From contig NZ_JBFBOG010000003.1 of assembly GCF_040686855.1 (NCBI RefSeq), positions 1 to 64,000 of the forward strand: a stretch of 64,000 bases of DNA, read 5' to 3'. The notes beneath the pieces were generated by a model, which had not been told where the DNA came from, ran no database searches, and was given only the letters and a program-made list of their open reading frames with translations. Each line of letters starts with the position of its first letter. Positions within the stretch are counted from its first letter, which is position 1. Origin of the DNA: Leifsonia sp040686855. GTDB taxonomy: Bacteria > Actinomycetota > Actinomycetes > Actinomycetales > Microbacteriaceae. The position numbers and the translations under genes were made by a program. Shown piece after piece: positions 38,364 to 47,690 of the stretch.

Positions 38364-39026
38364 GTGACGGATAAGAACACCGAGCGGATCCCGTCCGCCG
38401 AGCGCCGCGTCCAGATCCTCGAGGCCGCCAGCCGGGTCTTCGGGGAGCGCGGCTACTTCGGCGCGACCACCGACCAGATCGCCCGCGAGGCGGGCATCAG
38501 CCAGCCCTACGTGGTGCGGATGTTCGGCAGCAAGGAGAACCTGTTCGTCGGCGTCCTCTCGCGCTCGCTGGAGCGGCTGCTCGTCGCTTTCACCGAGACC
38601 ATCGCGCAGTGGAAGGCCGACGGATCGCCCGCCGCCCCCGGCACGGACATCGCCGCGATGATGCCCGGAGTCCACGGCGAGATCGGCCGCCGGCTCGGCC
38701 TCGCCTACGTCAACCTGATCGAGGACCGCGGCCTCCTGCTCTCGCTGATGCAGGCGTTCAGCATGGGACAGGACCCGACCATCGGCGGGAAGGCCCGCGG
38801 CGGGTTCCTCACCATCTACCGGCTGCTGCGCGAGGAAGCCGGCTTCGAGCCGGAGGAGGCGCGCTCGTTCCTTGCCGAGGGGATGCTGCTCAACACGCTC
38901 CTGGGACTGCGCCTGACGGACGACTACCAGAAGGATCCCGCGGCGACCGAGCTGATCGAGTGCACGTTCCGCACCAAGCTGCAGCTGGTCCTCGACGTGT
39001 CCGCCGACGAGAGCATGCGCGCGTGA
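38364..39026 (+). CDS. TetR-family transcriptional regulator
   Basis: The 220-residue protein has an N-terminal helix-turn-helix (about residues 15-60; ATTDQIAREAGISQPYVVRMFGSKENLF) and an all-helical ligand domain. GTG 38364 lies eight bases after a TAACCT element, suggesting a leaderless message. It is divergent from the MFS exporter and its stop overlaps the truB start (GTGA), so truB is coupled to a drug-responsive regulator, an odd pairing. Confidence 0.9.
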   Translation: MTDKNTERIPSAERRVQILEAASRVFGERGYFGATTDQIAREAGISQPYVVRMFGSKENLFVGVLSRSLERLLVAFTETIAQWKADGSPAAPGTDIAAMMPGVHGEIGRRLGLAYVNLIEDRGLLLSLMQAFSMGQDPTIGGKARGGFLTIYRLLREEAGFEPEEARSFLAEGMLLNTLLGLRLTDDYQKDPAATELIECTFRTKLQLVLDVSADESMRA

Positions 39027-39934
39027 CCGGCAGCGGACTCATCCTGATCGACAAGCCGGACGGGATGACGAGCCACGACGTCGTCGCGCGCGTGCGCAAG
39101 GCGGCAGGAACCCGGAAGGTCGGGCACGCGGGCACGCTCGACCCGATGGCGACCGGTCTGCTCATCGTGGGCGTCAACTCGTCCACGCGGTTGCTGACGT
39201 ACATCGTCGGGGCCGACAAGGAGTACCTGGCGACCATCCGGCTCGGCGCCGGGTCCACCACCGACGACGCCGAGGGAGACCTGCTCGCTCCGGTCTCGCA
39301 GCACGCGCTCGATGCGGTGGCCGACGACGCGATCGCCGCGGGCATCGCCACGCTGACCGGGGAGATCCAGCAGATCCCGAGCGCCGTCTCGGCGATCAAG
39401 GTCGACGGCAAGCGCGCCTACGCACGCGTCCGCGCCGGTGAGCAGGTCGAGCTCGCTCCGCGCGCCGTCACGGTGTCCGAGTTCGAGCTGCTGGCGACCC
39501 GCCGGATCGACGGCGCGATCGACCTCGACGTCCGCGTGGTCTGCTCGTCGGGTACGTACATCCGGTCGCTCGCCCGCGACCTCGGCACGTCGCTCGCCGT
39601 CGGCGGCCACCTCACCGCCCTGCGGCGCACCCGCGTCGGGGTCTTCTCCGTGCGCGACGCCCACGACCTCGCTACGCTCGATGCGGAGGCCGCCCTCATC
39701 CCGGCCGTGGATGCGGCGACCGACCTGTTCGAACGGCTCGACCTCACCGAGCAGCAGGCCATCGACCTGACGCACGGACGGCGCATCCACGTGGCCGACC
39801 GCGAAGGGCCGGGCGGCGAGCCCGTCGCCGCCGTCGCGCCGAACGGAGCGCTTGTGGGACTGATCGAGTTCCGCGGAAAGGAAGCCAGGACGCTCGTGAA
39901 CTTCCCCACGGACGAGGCCGTCGGCCGCGCATGA
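39023..39934 (+). CDS. truB: tRNA pseudouridine(55) synthase
   Basis: TruB makes the pseudouridine of the TPsiC arm in tRNA. The 303-residue protein has the catalytic aspartate in GHAGTLDPMATG, the N-terminal GLILIDKPDGMTSHDVV and the SSGTYIRSLARDLG motif, then a PUA-like C-terminal part. GTG 39023 overlaps the TetR stop. truB normally follows rbfA; six genes lie between them here. Confidence 0.95.
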   Translation: MTGSGLILIDKPDGMTSHDVVARVRKAAGTRKVGHAGTLDPMATGLLIVGVNSSTRLLTYIVGADKEYLATIRLGAGSTTDDAEGDLLAPVSQHALDAVADDAIAAGIATLTGEIQQIPSAVSAIKVDGKRAYARVRAGEQVELAPRAVTVSEFELLATRRIDGAIDLDVRVVCSSGTYIRSLARDLGTSLAVGGHLTALRRTRVGVFSVRDAHDLATLDAEAALIPAVDAATDLFERLDLTEQQAIDLTHGRRIHVADREGPGGEPVAAVAPNGALVGLIEFRGKEARTLVNFPTDEAVGRA

Positions 39935-40299
39935 TCGAGTGGTTCACGACCGTGCAGGTCCTGGTGGCCTGCGCTGCAGGCATCCTGTGCCTGGTGCTCG
40001 GACTCGTCGGGCGGCTGCCCGGCGACGTGTCCATGGGCGCCGTCGCCCTCGTCGAGCTGCTGCTGCTCGCGCAGCTGGTGATCGCGATCATCGCGCCGGC
40101 GGTCGGCAACAACCCGTCCGGCAGCCTCGCGGAGTTCTACATCTACCTGATCTCGGCGATCATCCTCCCGCTGGCGGGCGGCTTCTGGGCGCTGATCGAA
40201 CGCAACCGCTGGAGCACCGTCATCCTGGGCGGCGTCTGCCTCGCGATCGCCGTGATGGTCTACCGGATGGGGCAGATCTGGTTCGTGCAGGGCGCCTGA
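39931..40299 (+). CDS. Small four-helix membrane protein, unknown function
   Basis: The 122-residue product has four hydrophobic segments and short loops; I do not recognise a catalytic motif. ATG 39931 overlaps the truB stop, and the gene lies between truB and ribF in the same direction, so it is probably translated from the truB message. Small membrane proteins of this kind occur at this place in related actinobacteria. Confidence 0.75.
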   Translation: MIEWFTTVQVLVACAAGILCLVLGLVGRLPGDVSMGAVALVELLLLAQLVIAIIAPAVGNNPSGSLAEFYIYLISAIILPLAGGFWALIERNRWSTVILGGVCLAIAVMVYRMGQIWFVQGA

Positions 40300-40325
40300 C
40301 GGCCCAGGGCGCCCCCGGCGGCAAA

Positions 40326-40331
40326 TAGAAT
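40326..40331 (+). promoter_or_regulatory. -10 element for leaderless transcription of the next gene
   Basis: TAGAAT ends seven bases before ATG 40339. No ribosome-binding site is visible. Confidence 0.5.
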
Positions 40332-40338
40332 CGAAGCG

Positions 40339-40842
40339 ATGTCCCACCACACCACCTCCTCGCGCACGAATGCCGCTCCGTCGTCCCCTCGGCGGCGGAT
40401 GTCGGGGGTCGGCCGGGTGCTGGTCCTCGTCTACGGCGTGCTCGCGCTCGCCGCGACCGGGCGCAGCGTCTTCCAGATCATCGACCGCTATTCGGAGGCG
40501 CCGGTCGCCTTCACGCTGTCGGCACTCGCGGCGGTCGTCTACATCGTCGCGACGATCGCGCTCATCGCGCCGGGGCGCGTCTGGTACCGCGTGGCGTGGA
40601 TCACGATCAGCTTCGAGCTCGCCGGCGTGCTCATCATCGGCTCGCTGAGCCTGTTCGCCCCGGCGGTGCTCGGGTTGCACGACATCGACCCGTTCGGGCG
40701 CGACGCGACGGTCTGGTCCGTCTACGGGATGGGCTACCTGTTCATCCCGCTCGTGCTGCCGGTGCTCGGGATGCTGTGGCTGCGCCGCCATCCGCCCGTC
40801 GACGCACCCGACCACGCGCCCGCCGGCGAGGTGGCGTCGTGA
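40339..40842 (+). CDS. Four-helix membrane protein upstream of ribF, unknown function
   Basis: The 167-residue product has a polar N-terminus (about 22 residues, Ser/Arg-rich), four membrane segments (starting GRVLVLVYGVLALAA) and a short Pro-rich cytoplasmic tail. I recognise no known domain. The stop overlaps the GTG of ribF (GTGA), so the two are translationally coupled. A role in flavin or riboflavin handling would be a guess from position only. Confidence 0.75.
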   Translation: MSHHTTSSRTNAAPSSPRRRMSGVGRVLVLVYGVLALAATGRSVFQIIDRYSEAPVAFTLSALAAVVYIVATIALIAPGRVWYRVAWITISFELAGVLIIGSLSLFAPAVLGLHDIDPFGRDATVWSVYGMGYLFIPLVLPVLGMLWLRRHPPVDAPDHAPAGEVAS

Positions 40843-41783
40843 GGGTCTTCCACGCGGTCGAGGAGGTCCCGGACGGCTGGGGACCGTCGGCGGTCACGAT
40901 CGGCAAGTTCGACGGCGTCCACACCGGGCACCGCGCGGTGATCGACCGCCTGCGCGCGGTCGCGGCCGAGCGCGGCCTGGTGTCGACGATCATCACCTTC
41001 GACCGCAACCCGCTGGAGGTGCTGGCGCCGGAGAAGTGCCCGGCGTCGCTCGTGAGCAACGCCCAGAAGCTCGCCCTGCTCGCTTCGACCGGCGTGGATG
41101 CGACGCTCATGGTCCACTTCGACCAGGCGCTCGCCGGGCTGCCGCCGGAGGAGTTCGTCCACCGCATCCTCGTGGACCGGCTGCACGCTGCGGCGGTCCT
41201 GGTCGGGAGCGACTTCCGCTTCGGCGCGCGCGGCGCGGGAGATGTGGCGATGCTCCGCGAGCTGGGTGAGACCTACGGCTTCACGGTCGAGCTGATCGAC
41301 GACGTTCGGCCCGAGCACGGCCGGCGCGTCTCGTCCACGTGGATCCGCGAACTGCTGGCCGACGGCGACGTCGACCACGCGACCGAGCTGCTGGGCTCGG
41401 CGCCGACCGTCCGCGGGCTGGTGGTGCACGGCGCCGCGCGCGGCCGCGAACTGGGATTCCCGACGGCCAACCTGTCGCCCGAGTCGGAAGGCCTCATCCC
41501 GGCCGACGGCGTGTACGCGGGCTGGCTGACCGACGGAGGCGAGCGCTACCCGGCGGCGATCTCGGTCGGCAACAACCCGACCTTCGAGGGCGTGCCGCAC
41601 AAGCAGGTCGAGGCGTACGTGCTCGACCGCGAGCTCGACCTGTACGACCACACGGTCGAGGTGTCGTTCGTGCACCGCATCCGCGGCATGGTCGCCTACA
41701 CCGGCGTCGAGCCGCTGATCGCGCAGATCGCGGACGACGTCGAGCAGGCGCGGCGCATCCTGGGCGCGGGCGAGCCGTCCTGA
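40839..41783 (+). CDS. ribF: Bifunctional riboflavin kinase / FAD synthetase
   Basis: RibF makes FMN and FAD. The 314-residue protein has the N-terminal adenylyltransferase domain (TIGKFDGVHTGHRAVID, VGSDFRFGARGAGD, SSTWIRELL) and the C-terminal riboflavin kinase domain (GRELGFPTANL, DGVYAGW, VGNNPTF). The stop overlaps the ATG of the next gene. It follows truB as in many bacteria, here with two small membrane protein genes between. Confidence 0.96.
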   Translation: MRVFHAVEEVPDGWGPSAVTIGKFDGVHTGHRAVIDRLRAVAAERGLVSTIITFDRNPLEVLAPEKCPASLVSNAQKLALLASTGVDATLMVHFDQALAGLPPEEFVHRILVDRLHAAAVLVGSDFRFGARGAGDVAMLRELGETYGFTVELIDDVRPEHGRRVSSTWIRELLADGDVDHATELLGSAPTVRGLVVHGAARGRELGFPTANLSPESEGLIPADGVYAGWLTDGGERYPAAISVGNNPTFEGVPHKQVEAYVLDRELDLYDHTVEVSFVHRIRGMVAYTGVEPLIAQIADDVEQARRILGAGEPS

Positions 41784-43003
41784 TGGCGGACTCCTCGCCG
41801 GCCGCGGGCGCGCGGCCGCTCTGGCACGGCCGTGCGATCGCGCTGGTCGGCATCCTGCTGGTCGCCGCGAACCTCCGGACCGCCGTCGCCGCCCTGTCGC
41901 CGATCTTCGCCGAGATCCGCACCGAGTTCGACGTGTCGAGCATCGACGTCGGGCTGCTCGGGATGCTTCCGCCGGTCTGCTTCGCCCTGTTCGGGCTGAT
42001 CGCGCCGTCGTTCACGAGGAAGCTGAAGCTCGAGACCGTCGTACTGCTCGCGCTCGGCGTCATCCTGTTCGGCCACCTGGTGCGGGCGTCGGCGACATCG
42101 TTCGCGGTGCTCGCGATCGGCTCGGCCATCACCTTCGCCGGAATGGGCGTCGGCAACGTCCTGCTGCCGCCGCTCGTGAAGCGCTACTTCCCGGACCGCA
42201 TCGGCCTGGTCACCTCGCTCTACGCAACGGTGATGTCGGTGTCGACCCTGCTGCCGCCGCTGGTCGCGGTGCCCGTCGCCGACGCCGCGGGCTGGCATGT
42301 CTCGGTGGGCATGTGGGGGCTGGTGAGTATGCTCGCCATCCTGCCGTGGCTGCGCATCCTGATCACGCACCGGCCGGCGCATCCCGATCACGATGTCGAC
42401 GTCGAGAAGGCGCAGCCGGCCATGGCGGGTCGGGTCTGGCACTCGTCGCTCGCCTGGGCGCTGGCTGTGGTGTTCGCCGTGTCGAGCCTCAACGCGTACG
42501 CGATGTTCGCGTGGCTCCCGCAGATCCTGCACGATGTCGCAGGCACCTCTCCGGTCGAGGCGGGCGCCCTGCTCTCGGTGTATGCCGGGATGGGCATACC
42601 GGCCGGACTGCTCGTGCCGCTGCTGGCCGCCCGGATGCGGAACGTCGCCATCCTGATCTACGCGGGCGTCGCGTTCTTCGTCGCCGGCTACCTCGGGTTG
42701 ATCCTCGCGCCGGGTGCGGCGACATGGCTGTGGGTCGCGTTCGCCGGCCTCGGGCCGCTGCTGTTCCCCCTGTGCCTCGTGCTGATCAACGTGCGGACGC
42801 GGACGCACGCGGGCTCGGTCGCGCTCAGCGGCTTCACGCAGGGCCTCGGCTACACGCTCGGCGCGCTCGGGCCGCTCGCCGTCGGCGTGCTGCACCAGCT
42901 GACCGGCTCGTGGACGCTGGCCCTGCTGGTCCTGACCGCGACCGTCGTCGCCGCCGCCATCGCGGGCGCGGTCGTCGCCCGTCCCCGCTTTCTCGAGGAT
43001 TGA
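41783..43003 (+). CDS. MFS transporter, CynX/NimT type
   Basis: The 406-residue protein has about twelve membrane segments. The start (LLVAANLRTAVAALSPIFAEI) is characteristic of the cyanate/2-nitroimidazole transporter branch of the MFS. The substrate is unknown. ATG 41783 overlaps the ribF stop (TGATG), and palindrome A4 follows its stop codon after eight bases. Confidence 0.9.
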   Translation: MADSSPAAGARPLWHGRAIALVGILLVAANLRTAVAALSPIFAEIRTEFDVSSIDVGLLGMLPPVCFALFGLIAPSFTRKLKLETVVLLALGVILFGHLVRASATSFAVLAIGSAITFAGMGVGNVLLPPLVKRYFPDRIGLVTSLYATVMSVSTLLPPLVAVPVADAAGWHVSVGMWGLVSMLAILPWLRILITHRPAHPDHDVDVEKAQPAMAGRVWHSSLAWALAVVFAVSSLNAYAMFAWLPQILHDVAGTSPVEAGALLSVYAGMGIPAGLLVPLLAARMRNVAILIYAGVAFFVAGYLGLILAPGAATWLWVAFAGLGPLLFPLCLVLINVRTRTHAGSVALSGFTQGLGYTLGALGPLAVGVLHQLTGSWTLALLVLTATVVAAAIAGAVVARPRFLED

Positions 43004-43011
43004 CCGCCTCT

Positions 43012-43077
43012 CCATCGAGTCCGCAAAGAGTGCACGCCCGCACGGCGTGTCGCGTGCACTCTTCGTGTACTCGACGG
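43012..43077. repeat. Palindrome family A, copy 4 (MFS / ROK convergent gap)
   Basis: Arms 43012-43037 and 43052-43077 pair with a few mismatches. The loop CCGCACGGCGTGTC (43038-43051) is the exact reverse complement of the loop of copy 5. It lies between the stop at 43001-43003 and the minus-strand stop at 43089-43091. Confidence 0.85.
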
Positions 43078-43088
43078 TGGGTGGGGGC

Positions 43089-44051
43089 TCAGGGGAGCAG
43101 GTGGGCGCGGTGGATGAGGGCCGCGGCGCCGATGAGCGGGCCCTCGGAGGAGAGGCCGGACGGCACGATGCGGACCTTGCGCACGAACGGGAAGTAGTGC
43201 TCGGCGATGACGGCGCGCATGTGGTCGAAGAGGTCGGGCGTCGAGTGCGAGAACCCGCCGCCGATGGCGACCAGCTCCAGGTCGAGCAGTGCTGTCGCCG
43301 AGGCGATCGCGTGGCCGACCGCGCGGCCGGTGCGGGCGATGGCCTCGCGCGCGACCGGGTCGCCGGCCGCGTACGCCGCCGCCAGCTCCTCGCCCGTCGA
43401 ACCCTCGAAGCCCTCGCGGCGCGCCCACGCGACGGTGTGGGGACCGGAGGCCATCGCCTCCAGCGCGAACGGGCTGCCGAACGTGTCCTCGCCCCGGATG
43501 TCGCCCACCTCGACGTGGCCGATGTGCCCAGCGTTCCCCGTCGGGCCCGTGATGACACGGCCGCCGACGATGAGGCCGCCGCCGATCCCCGTGGAGATGA
43601 CCATCCCCATCACGTTCTCGACGCCCTGCGCCGCGCCGACCCAGTGCTCGGCCATGGTGATCGCGACGCCGTCCATCTCGAGCGTGACGGGGACGCTGAG
43701 GCCGAGCTCGGTCGCGACGCGCGACACGAAGTCGCGCATGGGGTAGTCACGCCAGTGCGGCACGTTCAAGGGGGAGACGAGTCCCCGCTGCCGGTCGATC
43801 GGACCGGCGCTGCCGATGCCGACGCCGACGATCCGGCCGCCCTCGGGCAGGGCCGCGAACGCGGCGCGCACGACGCCGCCGACGGACTCCTCGAGCTCCG
43901 GCACGGTCGCGTTGCGCCCGGTCGGACGGCGGTGCCGCGACCCTTCGACCAGGCGCCCGTCGGTGTCGACGAGCGCCGCCTCCACCTTCGTGCCGCCGAA
44001 GTCGACGGCGAGGGCGAACAGGGCAGAGCTGGGCTGGAGGTCCGTGGGCAC
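43089..44051 (-). CDS. ROK family sugar kinase without the zinc motif
   Basis: The 320-residue protein has the ROK/actin-fold ATP site AVDFGGTKVEAALVD, the substrate loop MDGVAITMAEHW, STGIGGGLIVGG and GNAGHIGHVEV. The usual cysteine zinc motif (CxCGxxGC) after the His is replaced by GDIRGEDTFGSP without cysteines. GTG 44051 is chosen because a TATCGT element ends six bases upstream (leaderless); an in-frame ATG at 44084 lies inside a palindrome. It is divergent from the deoxyribose-type operon and may phosphorylate deoxyribose or a related sugar. Confidence 0.82.
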   Translation of the reverse strand: MPTDLQPSSALFALAVDFGGTKVEAALVDTDGRLVEGSRHRRPTGRNATVPELEESVGGVVRAAFAALPEGGRIVGVGIGSAGPIDRQRGLVSPLNVPHWRDYPMRDFVSRVATELGLSVPVTLEMDGVAITMAEHWVGAAQGVENVMGMVISTGIGGGLIVGGRVITGPTGNAGHIGHVEVGDIRGEDTFGSPFALEAMASGPHTVAWARREGFEGSTGEELAAAYAAGDPVAREAIARTGRAVGHAIASATALLDLELVAIGGGFSHSTPDLFDHMRAVIAEHYFPFVRKVRIVPSGLSSEGPLIGAAALIHRAHLLP

Positions 44052-44076
44052 GACTAAACGATAGACGAGACCGGGC

Positions 44077-44092
44077 GTGCTCATTTGAGCAC
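44077..44092. promoter_or_regulatory. Palindromic operator between the ROK and SorC-type genes
   Basis: GTGCTCA-TT-TGAGCAC is a perfect palindrome with 7-bp arms in the 91-bp divergent gap. It lies upstream of both predicted promoters and is a good candidate for the binding site of the adjacent SorC/DeoR regulator. Confidence 0.6.
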
Positions 44093-44106
44093 TCACCACG
44101 CACATG

Positions 44107-44136
44107 TTGCTCGCGTGCGCGGGGGCTTCCTAAGCT
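44107..44136 (+). promoter_or_regulatory. Promoter of the SorC-deoC operon
   Basis: TTGCTC (44107-44112), an 18-base spacer and TAAGCT (44131-44136) form a promoter whose start point would coincide with GTG 44143, giving a leaderless message. Confidence 0.55.
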
Positions 44137-44142
44137 GGAGGG

Positions 44143-45126
44143 GTGGCCCTGAACGATTCCGACGAGATCCTCGCCGTCAAAGCCGCAGAGCTCTACTACG
44201 AGGCCGGCAAGACGCAGGACGAGATCGGCGTCGCCCTCAACGTCTCCCGCTGGAAGGTCGGCCGCCTCCTCGTCGCCGCCCGCGAGCACGGGTTCGTGCG
44301 CATCGAGATCGTGCACCCGAGCGCACGCCGCTTCTCGCTCGAGCGCGAGCTGTGCGGCTTCTACGGCCTGGAGGACGCGGTGGTCGTGCCCGCCGCGGAG
44401 TCCGACGCCGAGGTGCAGGGCCGTGTCGCCCAGGCGGCCGCCGACTACCTGACCACCCTGCGTCCCGTTCCGCGCACCCTCGGGGTGAGCTGGGGTCGCA
44501 CTCTGCACGCCGTCGCGGCGCGCCTGCGCCCGGGCTGGGCCGTCGGCGTCAACCCGGTGCAGATCAACGGAAGCGTCTCGTCCACCCGTCAGGCCACCGC
44601 AGCAGCCGACACCGCCGTCGTCATCGCGCGCAAGGCGCAGGGCACGGCCACGCTGCTGCCCAGCCCCGCCATCTTCGAGCACGCCGCCACCCGCCGCGCC
44701 ATCGAGGCCGACCGCTCGGTGCAGAGCGTGCTCGACCTGGCCCGCAATGCGAGCGCCTACCTGTTCAGCGCGGGCGTCGTCGACACCAGCTCGGTGCACG
44801 TCGACTCGGGCTACCTGTCGGTCGAGGATGTGGCCCGGCTCGCCGAGAAGGGCGCCGTCGGCGACGTCGTCGGCCGCTTCATCACCGACGACGGCCAGGT
44901 CGCCGACCCCGAGCTCGACGCGCGCACGCTGGGACTCAGCCTCGACGAGCTCCGCTCGGCCCGCACATCCATCGCCGTCATCGCGGGGGAGGCGAAGCAC
45001 CGGGTCGCTCACGCCGTCGTGGCGAGCGGCCTGTGCACCACCCTCATCACCGACGAGGCCACCGCCAACGATCTGCTCGGCCGCACCGCGCCGAGCGCCA
45101 CGGCCGACCAGGTCGCGGCACAGTAA
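44143..45126 (+). CDS. SorC/DeoR-type sugar-binding transcriptional regulator
   Basis: The 327-residue protein has an N-terminal helix-turn-helix (AAELYYEAGKTQDEIGVALNVSRWKVGRLL) and the SorC effector-binding domain, which resembles phosphosugar isomerases (TLGVSWGRTLHAVA, YLFSAGVVDTSS). Proteins of this type at deoC loci respond to deoxyribose-5-phosphate. It is the first gene of the deoC operon, eleven bases before deoC. Confidence 0.9.
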   Translation: MALNDSDEILAVKAAELYYEAGKTQDEIGVALNVSRWKVGRLLVAAREHGFVRIEIVHPSARRFSLERELCGFYGLEDAVVVPAAESDAEVQGRVAQAAADYLTTLRPVPRTLGVSWGRTLHAVAARLRPGWAVGVNPVQINGSVSSTRQATAAADTAVVIARKAQGTATLLPSPAIFEHAATRRAIEADRSVQSVLDLARNASAYLFSAGVVDTSSVHVDSGYLSVEDVARLAEKGAVGDVVGRFITDDGQVADPELDARTLGLSLDELRSARTSIAVIAGEAKHRVAHAVVASGLCTTLITDEATANDLLGRTAPSATADQVAAQ

Positions 45127-45137
45127 TGGAGGACCAC

Positions 45138-46175
45138 ATGACCATCGAGACCACGCCGCCCGTGCGCACGCTCGCGCCGGCGGCCCGCGCCGTCGAGGTG
45201 CTGGGCGGCGACCTCACCGAGGGATCGCTGCGGCGCTACCTGGGCGGCATCCCGGGCGTGGACGCGGTCGGCCTGGAGCAGCGCGCCGCCGGCCTCGGCA
45301 CGCGCTCGATCAAGACGACCAGCAAGAAGTGGGCCCTCGACACGGTCATCGAACTGATCGACCTCACCACGCTGGAGGGCGCGGACACGCCCGGCAAGGT
45401 GCGCTCGCTGGTCGCCAAGGCGCTCACGCCCGACCCGTCGGACCTCACCGCTCCGCGTCCCGCGGCCGTCTGCGTCTACGGCGACATGGTCCCGTACGCG
45501 GTGGAGGCGCTGGGCGCGTCCCACGCCGGAGCCGTGCGCCGCGCCGGCGGACACGGAGGCATCAACGTCGCCGCCGTCGCCACCGCCTTCCCGAGCGGCC
45601 GCGCATCCCTCAAGGTCAAGCTCGCCGACACGGCCGACGCCGTGGCCGCGGGCGCCGACGAGATCGACATGGTCATCGACCGCGGCGCCTTCCTCTCCGG
45701 GCGCTACGGCCAGGTGTTCGACGAGATCGTCGCCGTGAAGGAGGCCTGCCGCCGTGAGGACGGCACGTACGCCCACCTCAAGGTGATCCTCGAGACCGGC
45801 GAGCTGAACACCTACGACAACGTGCGGCGCGCGTCCTGGCTCAGCATCCTGGCCGGCGGCGACTTCATCAAGACCTCCACCGGCAAGGTGTCGCCCGCCG
45901 CGACCCTTCCCGTCACGCTGCTGATGCTGGAGGTCGTGCGCGACTGGCACCGGCTCACCGGCGAGGAGATCGGCGTGAAGCCGGCCGGCGGCATCCGCTC
46001 GTCGAAGGACGCCATCAAGTACCTCGTCACCGTCGCCGAGACCGTCGGCGAGCACTGGCTGCAGCCGCACCTGTTCCGGTTCGGCGCGTCCAGCCTCCTC
46101 AACGACGTGCTGCTGCAGCGCCAGAAGCTGACGACCGGGCACTACTCCGGCGCCGACTACGTGACGATCGACTGA
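45138..46175 (+). CDS. deoC: Deoxyribose-phosphate aldolase
   Basis: DeoC splits 2-deoxyribose-5-phosphate into glyceraldehyde-3-phosphate and acetaldehyde. The 345-residue protein is the long actinobacterial form. It has the Schiff-base lysine region GGDFIKTSTGK, KPAGGIRSS and the ADEIDMVID strand of the aldolase barrel. TGGAGGA precedes ATG 45138. The following aldehyde dehydrogenase can remove the acetaldehyde formed. Confidence 0.94.
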   Translation: MTIETTPPVRTLAPAARAVEVLGGDLTEGSLRRYLGGIPGVDAVGLEQRAAGLGTRSIKTTSKKWALDTVIELIDLTTLEGADTPGKVRSLVAKALTPDPSDLTAPRPAAVCVYGDMVPYAVEALGASHAGAVRRAGGHGGINVAAVATAFPSGRASLKVKLADTADAVAAGADEIDMVIDRGAFLSGRYGQVFDEIVAVKEACRREDGTYAHLKVILETGELNTYDNVRRASWLSILAGGDFIKTSTGKVSPAATLPVTLLMLEVVRDWHRLTGEEIGVKPAGGIRSSKDAIKYLVTVAETVGEHWLQPHLFRFGASSLLNDVLLQRQKLTTGHYSGADYVTID

Positions 46176-46193
46176 CCCGAAACGAGAACTGAC

Positions 46194-47690
46194 ATGAGCT
46201 TCCTCGAATACGCCCCGGCTCCCGAGTCGCGGTCGATCCTCAACCTGCGCGACGAGTACGGCCTGTTCATCGACGGCGAGTTCGTCGCCGGCCACGGCAC
46301 GCCGTTCCAGACCATCTCCCCGGCCACGGAGGAGCGCCTGGCGACCATCGCGACCGCCGACGCCTCCGACGTGGACACCGCCGTCGCCGCCGCCCGCCGC
46401 GCCTACGACCGCGTCTGGTCGCGGATGAGCGGCAGCGACCGCGGCAAGTACCTGTTCCGCATCGCGCGCCTCATCCAGGAGCGCTCCCGCGAGCTCGCCG
46501 TCGCCGAGAGCCTGGACAACGGCAAGCCGATCAAGGAGAGCCGGGATGTGGACGTCCCGCTCGTCGCGGCCTGGTTCTTCTACTACGCCGGATGGGCGGA
46601 CAAGCTCGACCACGCCGGCCTCGGTCCCGCGCCACGCGCGCTGGGTGTCGCGGCGCAGGTCATCCCGTGGAACTTCCCGCTGCTGATGCTCGCGTGGAAG
46701 ATCGCCCCGGCGCTCGCCGCCGGCAACACGGTCGTGCTGAAGCCGGCCGAGACCACCCCGCTCACCGCGCTGCTGTTCGCGGAGATCGTGCAGCAGGCCG
46801 ACCTGCCCGCCGGCGTCGTCAACATCGTGACGGGCGCGGGCGAGACCGGCCGCGAGCTGGTCGCGCACCCCGACGTGAACAAGGTCGCCTTCACCGGCTC
46901 GACCGCGGTCGGACGCGAGATCGCCCGCACGGTCGCCGGAACCTCCAAGAAGCTCACGCTGGAGCTCGGCGGCAAGGCCGCGAACATCGTCTTCGACGAC
47001 GCGCCCATCGACCAGGCGGTCGAGGGAATCGTCAACGGCATCTTCTTCAACCAGGGCCACGTCTGCTGCGCGGGCAGCCGCCTGCTGGTGCAGGAGAGCA
47101 TCCACGACGAGGTCGTCGACCGGCTCAAGCGCCGCCTCTCGACCCTGCGTCTCGGTGACCCGCTCGACAAGAACACCGACATCGGCGCCATCAACTCGGC
47201 CGAGCAGCTGCAGCGCATCCGCGAGCTCTCCGATATCGGCGAGGCCGAGGGCGCGGACCGCTGGACCGCCGACTGCGCCATCCCGGAGAACGGCTTCTGG
47301 TTCGCGCCGACGATCTTCGACAACGTCTCGACCAGCCACCGCATCGCCCGCGAGGAGATCTTCGGCCCGGTGCTGTCCGTGCTGACCTTCCGTACGCCGG
47401 CGGAGGCCATCGCCAAGGCGAACAACACGCCGTACGGTCTGTCGGCCGGCATCTGGTCCGACAAGGGCAGCCGCATCCTCGCCGTCGCCGACAAGCTCCG
47501 CGCCGGCGTCGTGTGGGCGAACACCTTCAACCGCTTCGACCCGGCCAGCCCGTTCGGCGGCTACAAGGAGTCCGGTTACGGCCGCGAGGGCGGCCGCCAC
47601 GGTCTCGGCGCCTACCTGGTGCCCGGCCGTTCGCTGCCCGCCGCGGCATCCATCCCCGCCCGCCTCGCTCGCAAGGGAGCATCCAAGTGA
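46194..47690 (+). CDS. Aldehyde dehydrogenase
   Basis: The 498-residue NAD(P)-dependent enzyme has the complete family set: the oxyanion Asn in VIPWNFPLLML, KPAETTPLTAL, the general-base Glu in LELGGKAANIV and the catalytic Cys in GHVCCAGSRLL. In this operon it most likely oxidises the acetaldehyde released by DeoC to acetate. The stop overlaps the GTG of the shortened homologue (GTGA). Confidence 0.94.
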   Translation: MSFLEYAPAPESRSILNLRDEYGLFIDGEFVAGHGTPFQTISPATEERLATIATADASDVDTAVAAARRAYDRVWSRMSGSDRGKYLFRIARLIQERSRELAVAESLDNGKPIKESRDVDVPLVAAWFFYYAGWADKLDHAGLGPAPRALGVAAQVIPWNFPLLMLAWKIAPALAAGNTVVLKPAETTPLTALLFAEIVQQADLPAGVVNIVTGAGETGRELVAHPDVNKVAFTGSTAVGREIARTVAGTSKKLTLELGGKAANIVFDDAPIDQAVEGIVNGIFFNQGHVCCAGSRLLVQESIHDEVVDRLKRRLSTLRLGDPLDKNTDIGAINSAEQLQRIRELSDIGEAEGADRWTADCAIPENGFWFAPTIFDNVSTSHRIAREEIFGPVLSVLTFRTPAEAIAKANNTPYGLSAGIWSDKGSRILAVADKLRAGVVWANTFNRFDPASPFGGYKESGYGREGGRHGLGAYLVPGRSLPAAASIPARLARKGASK

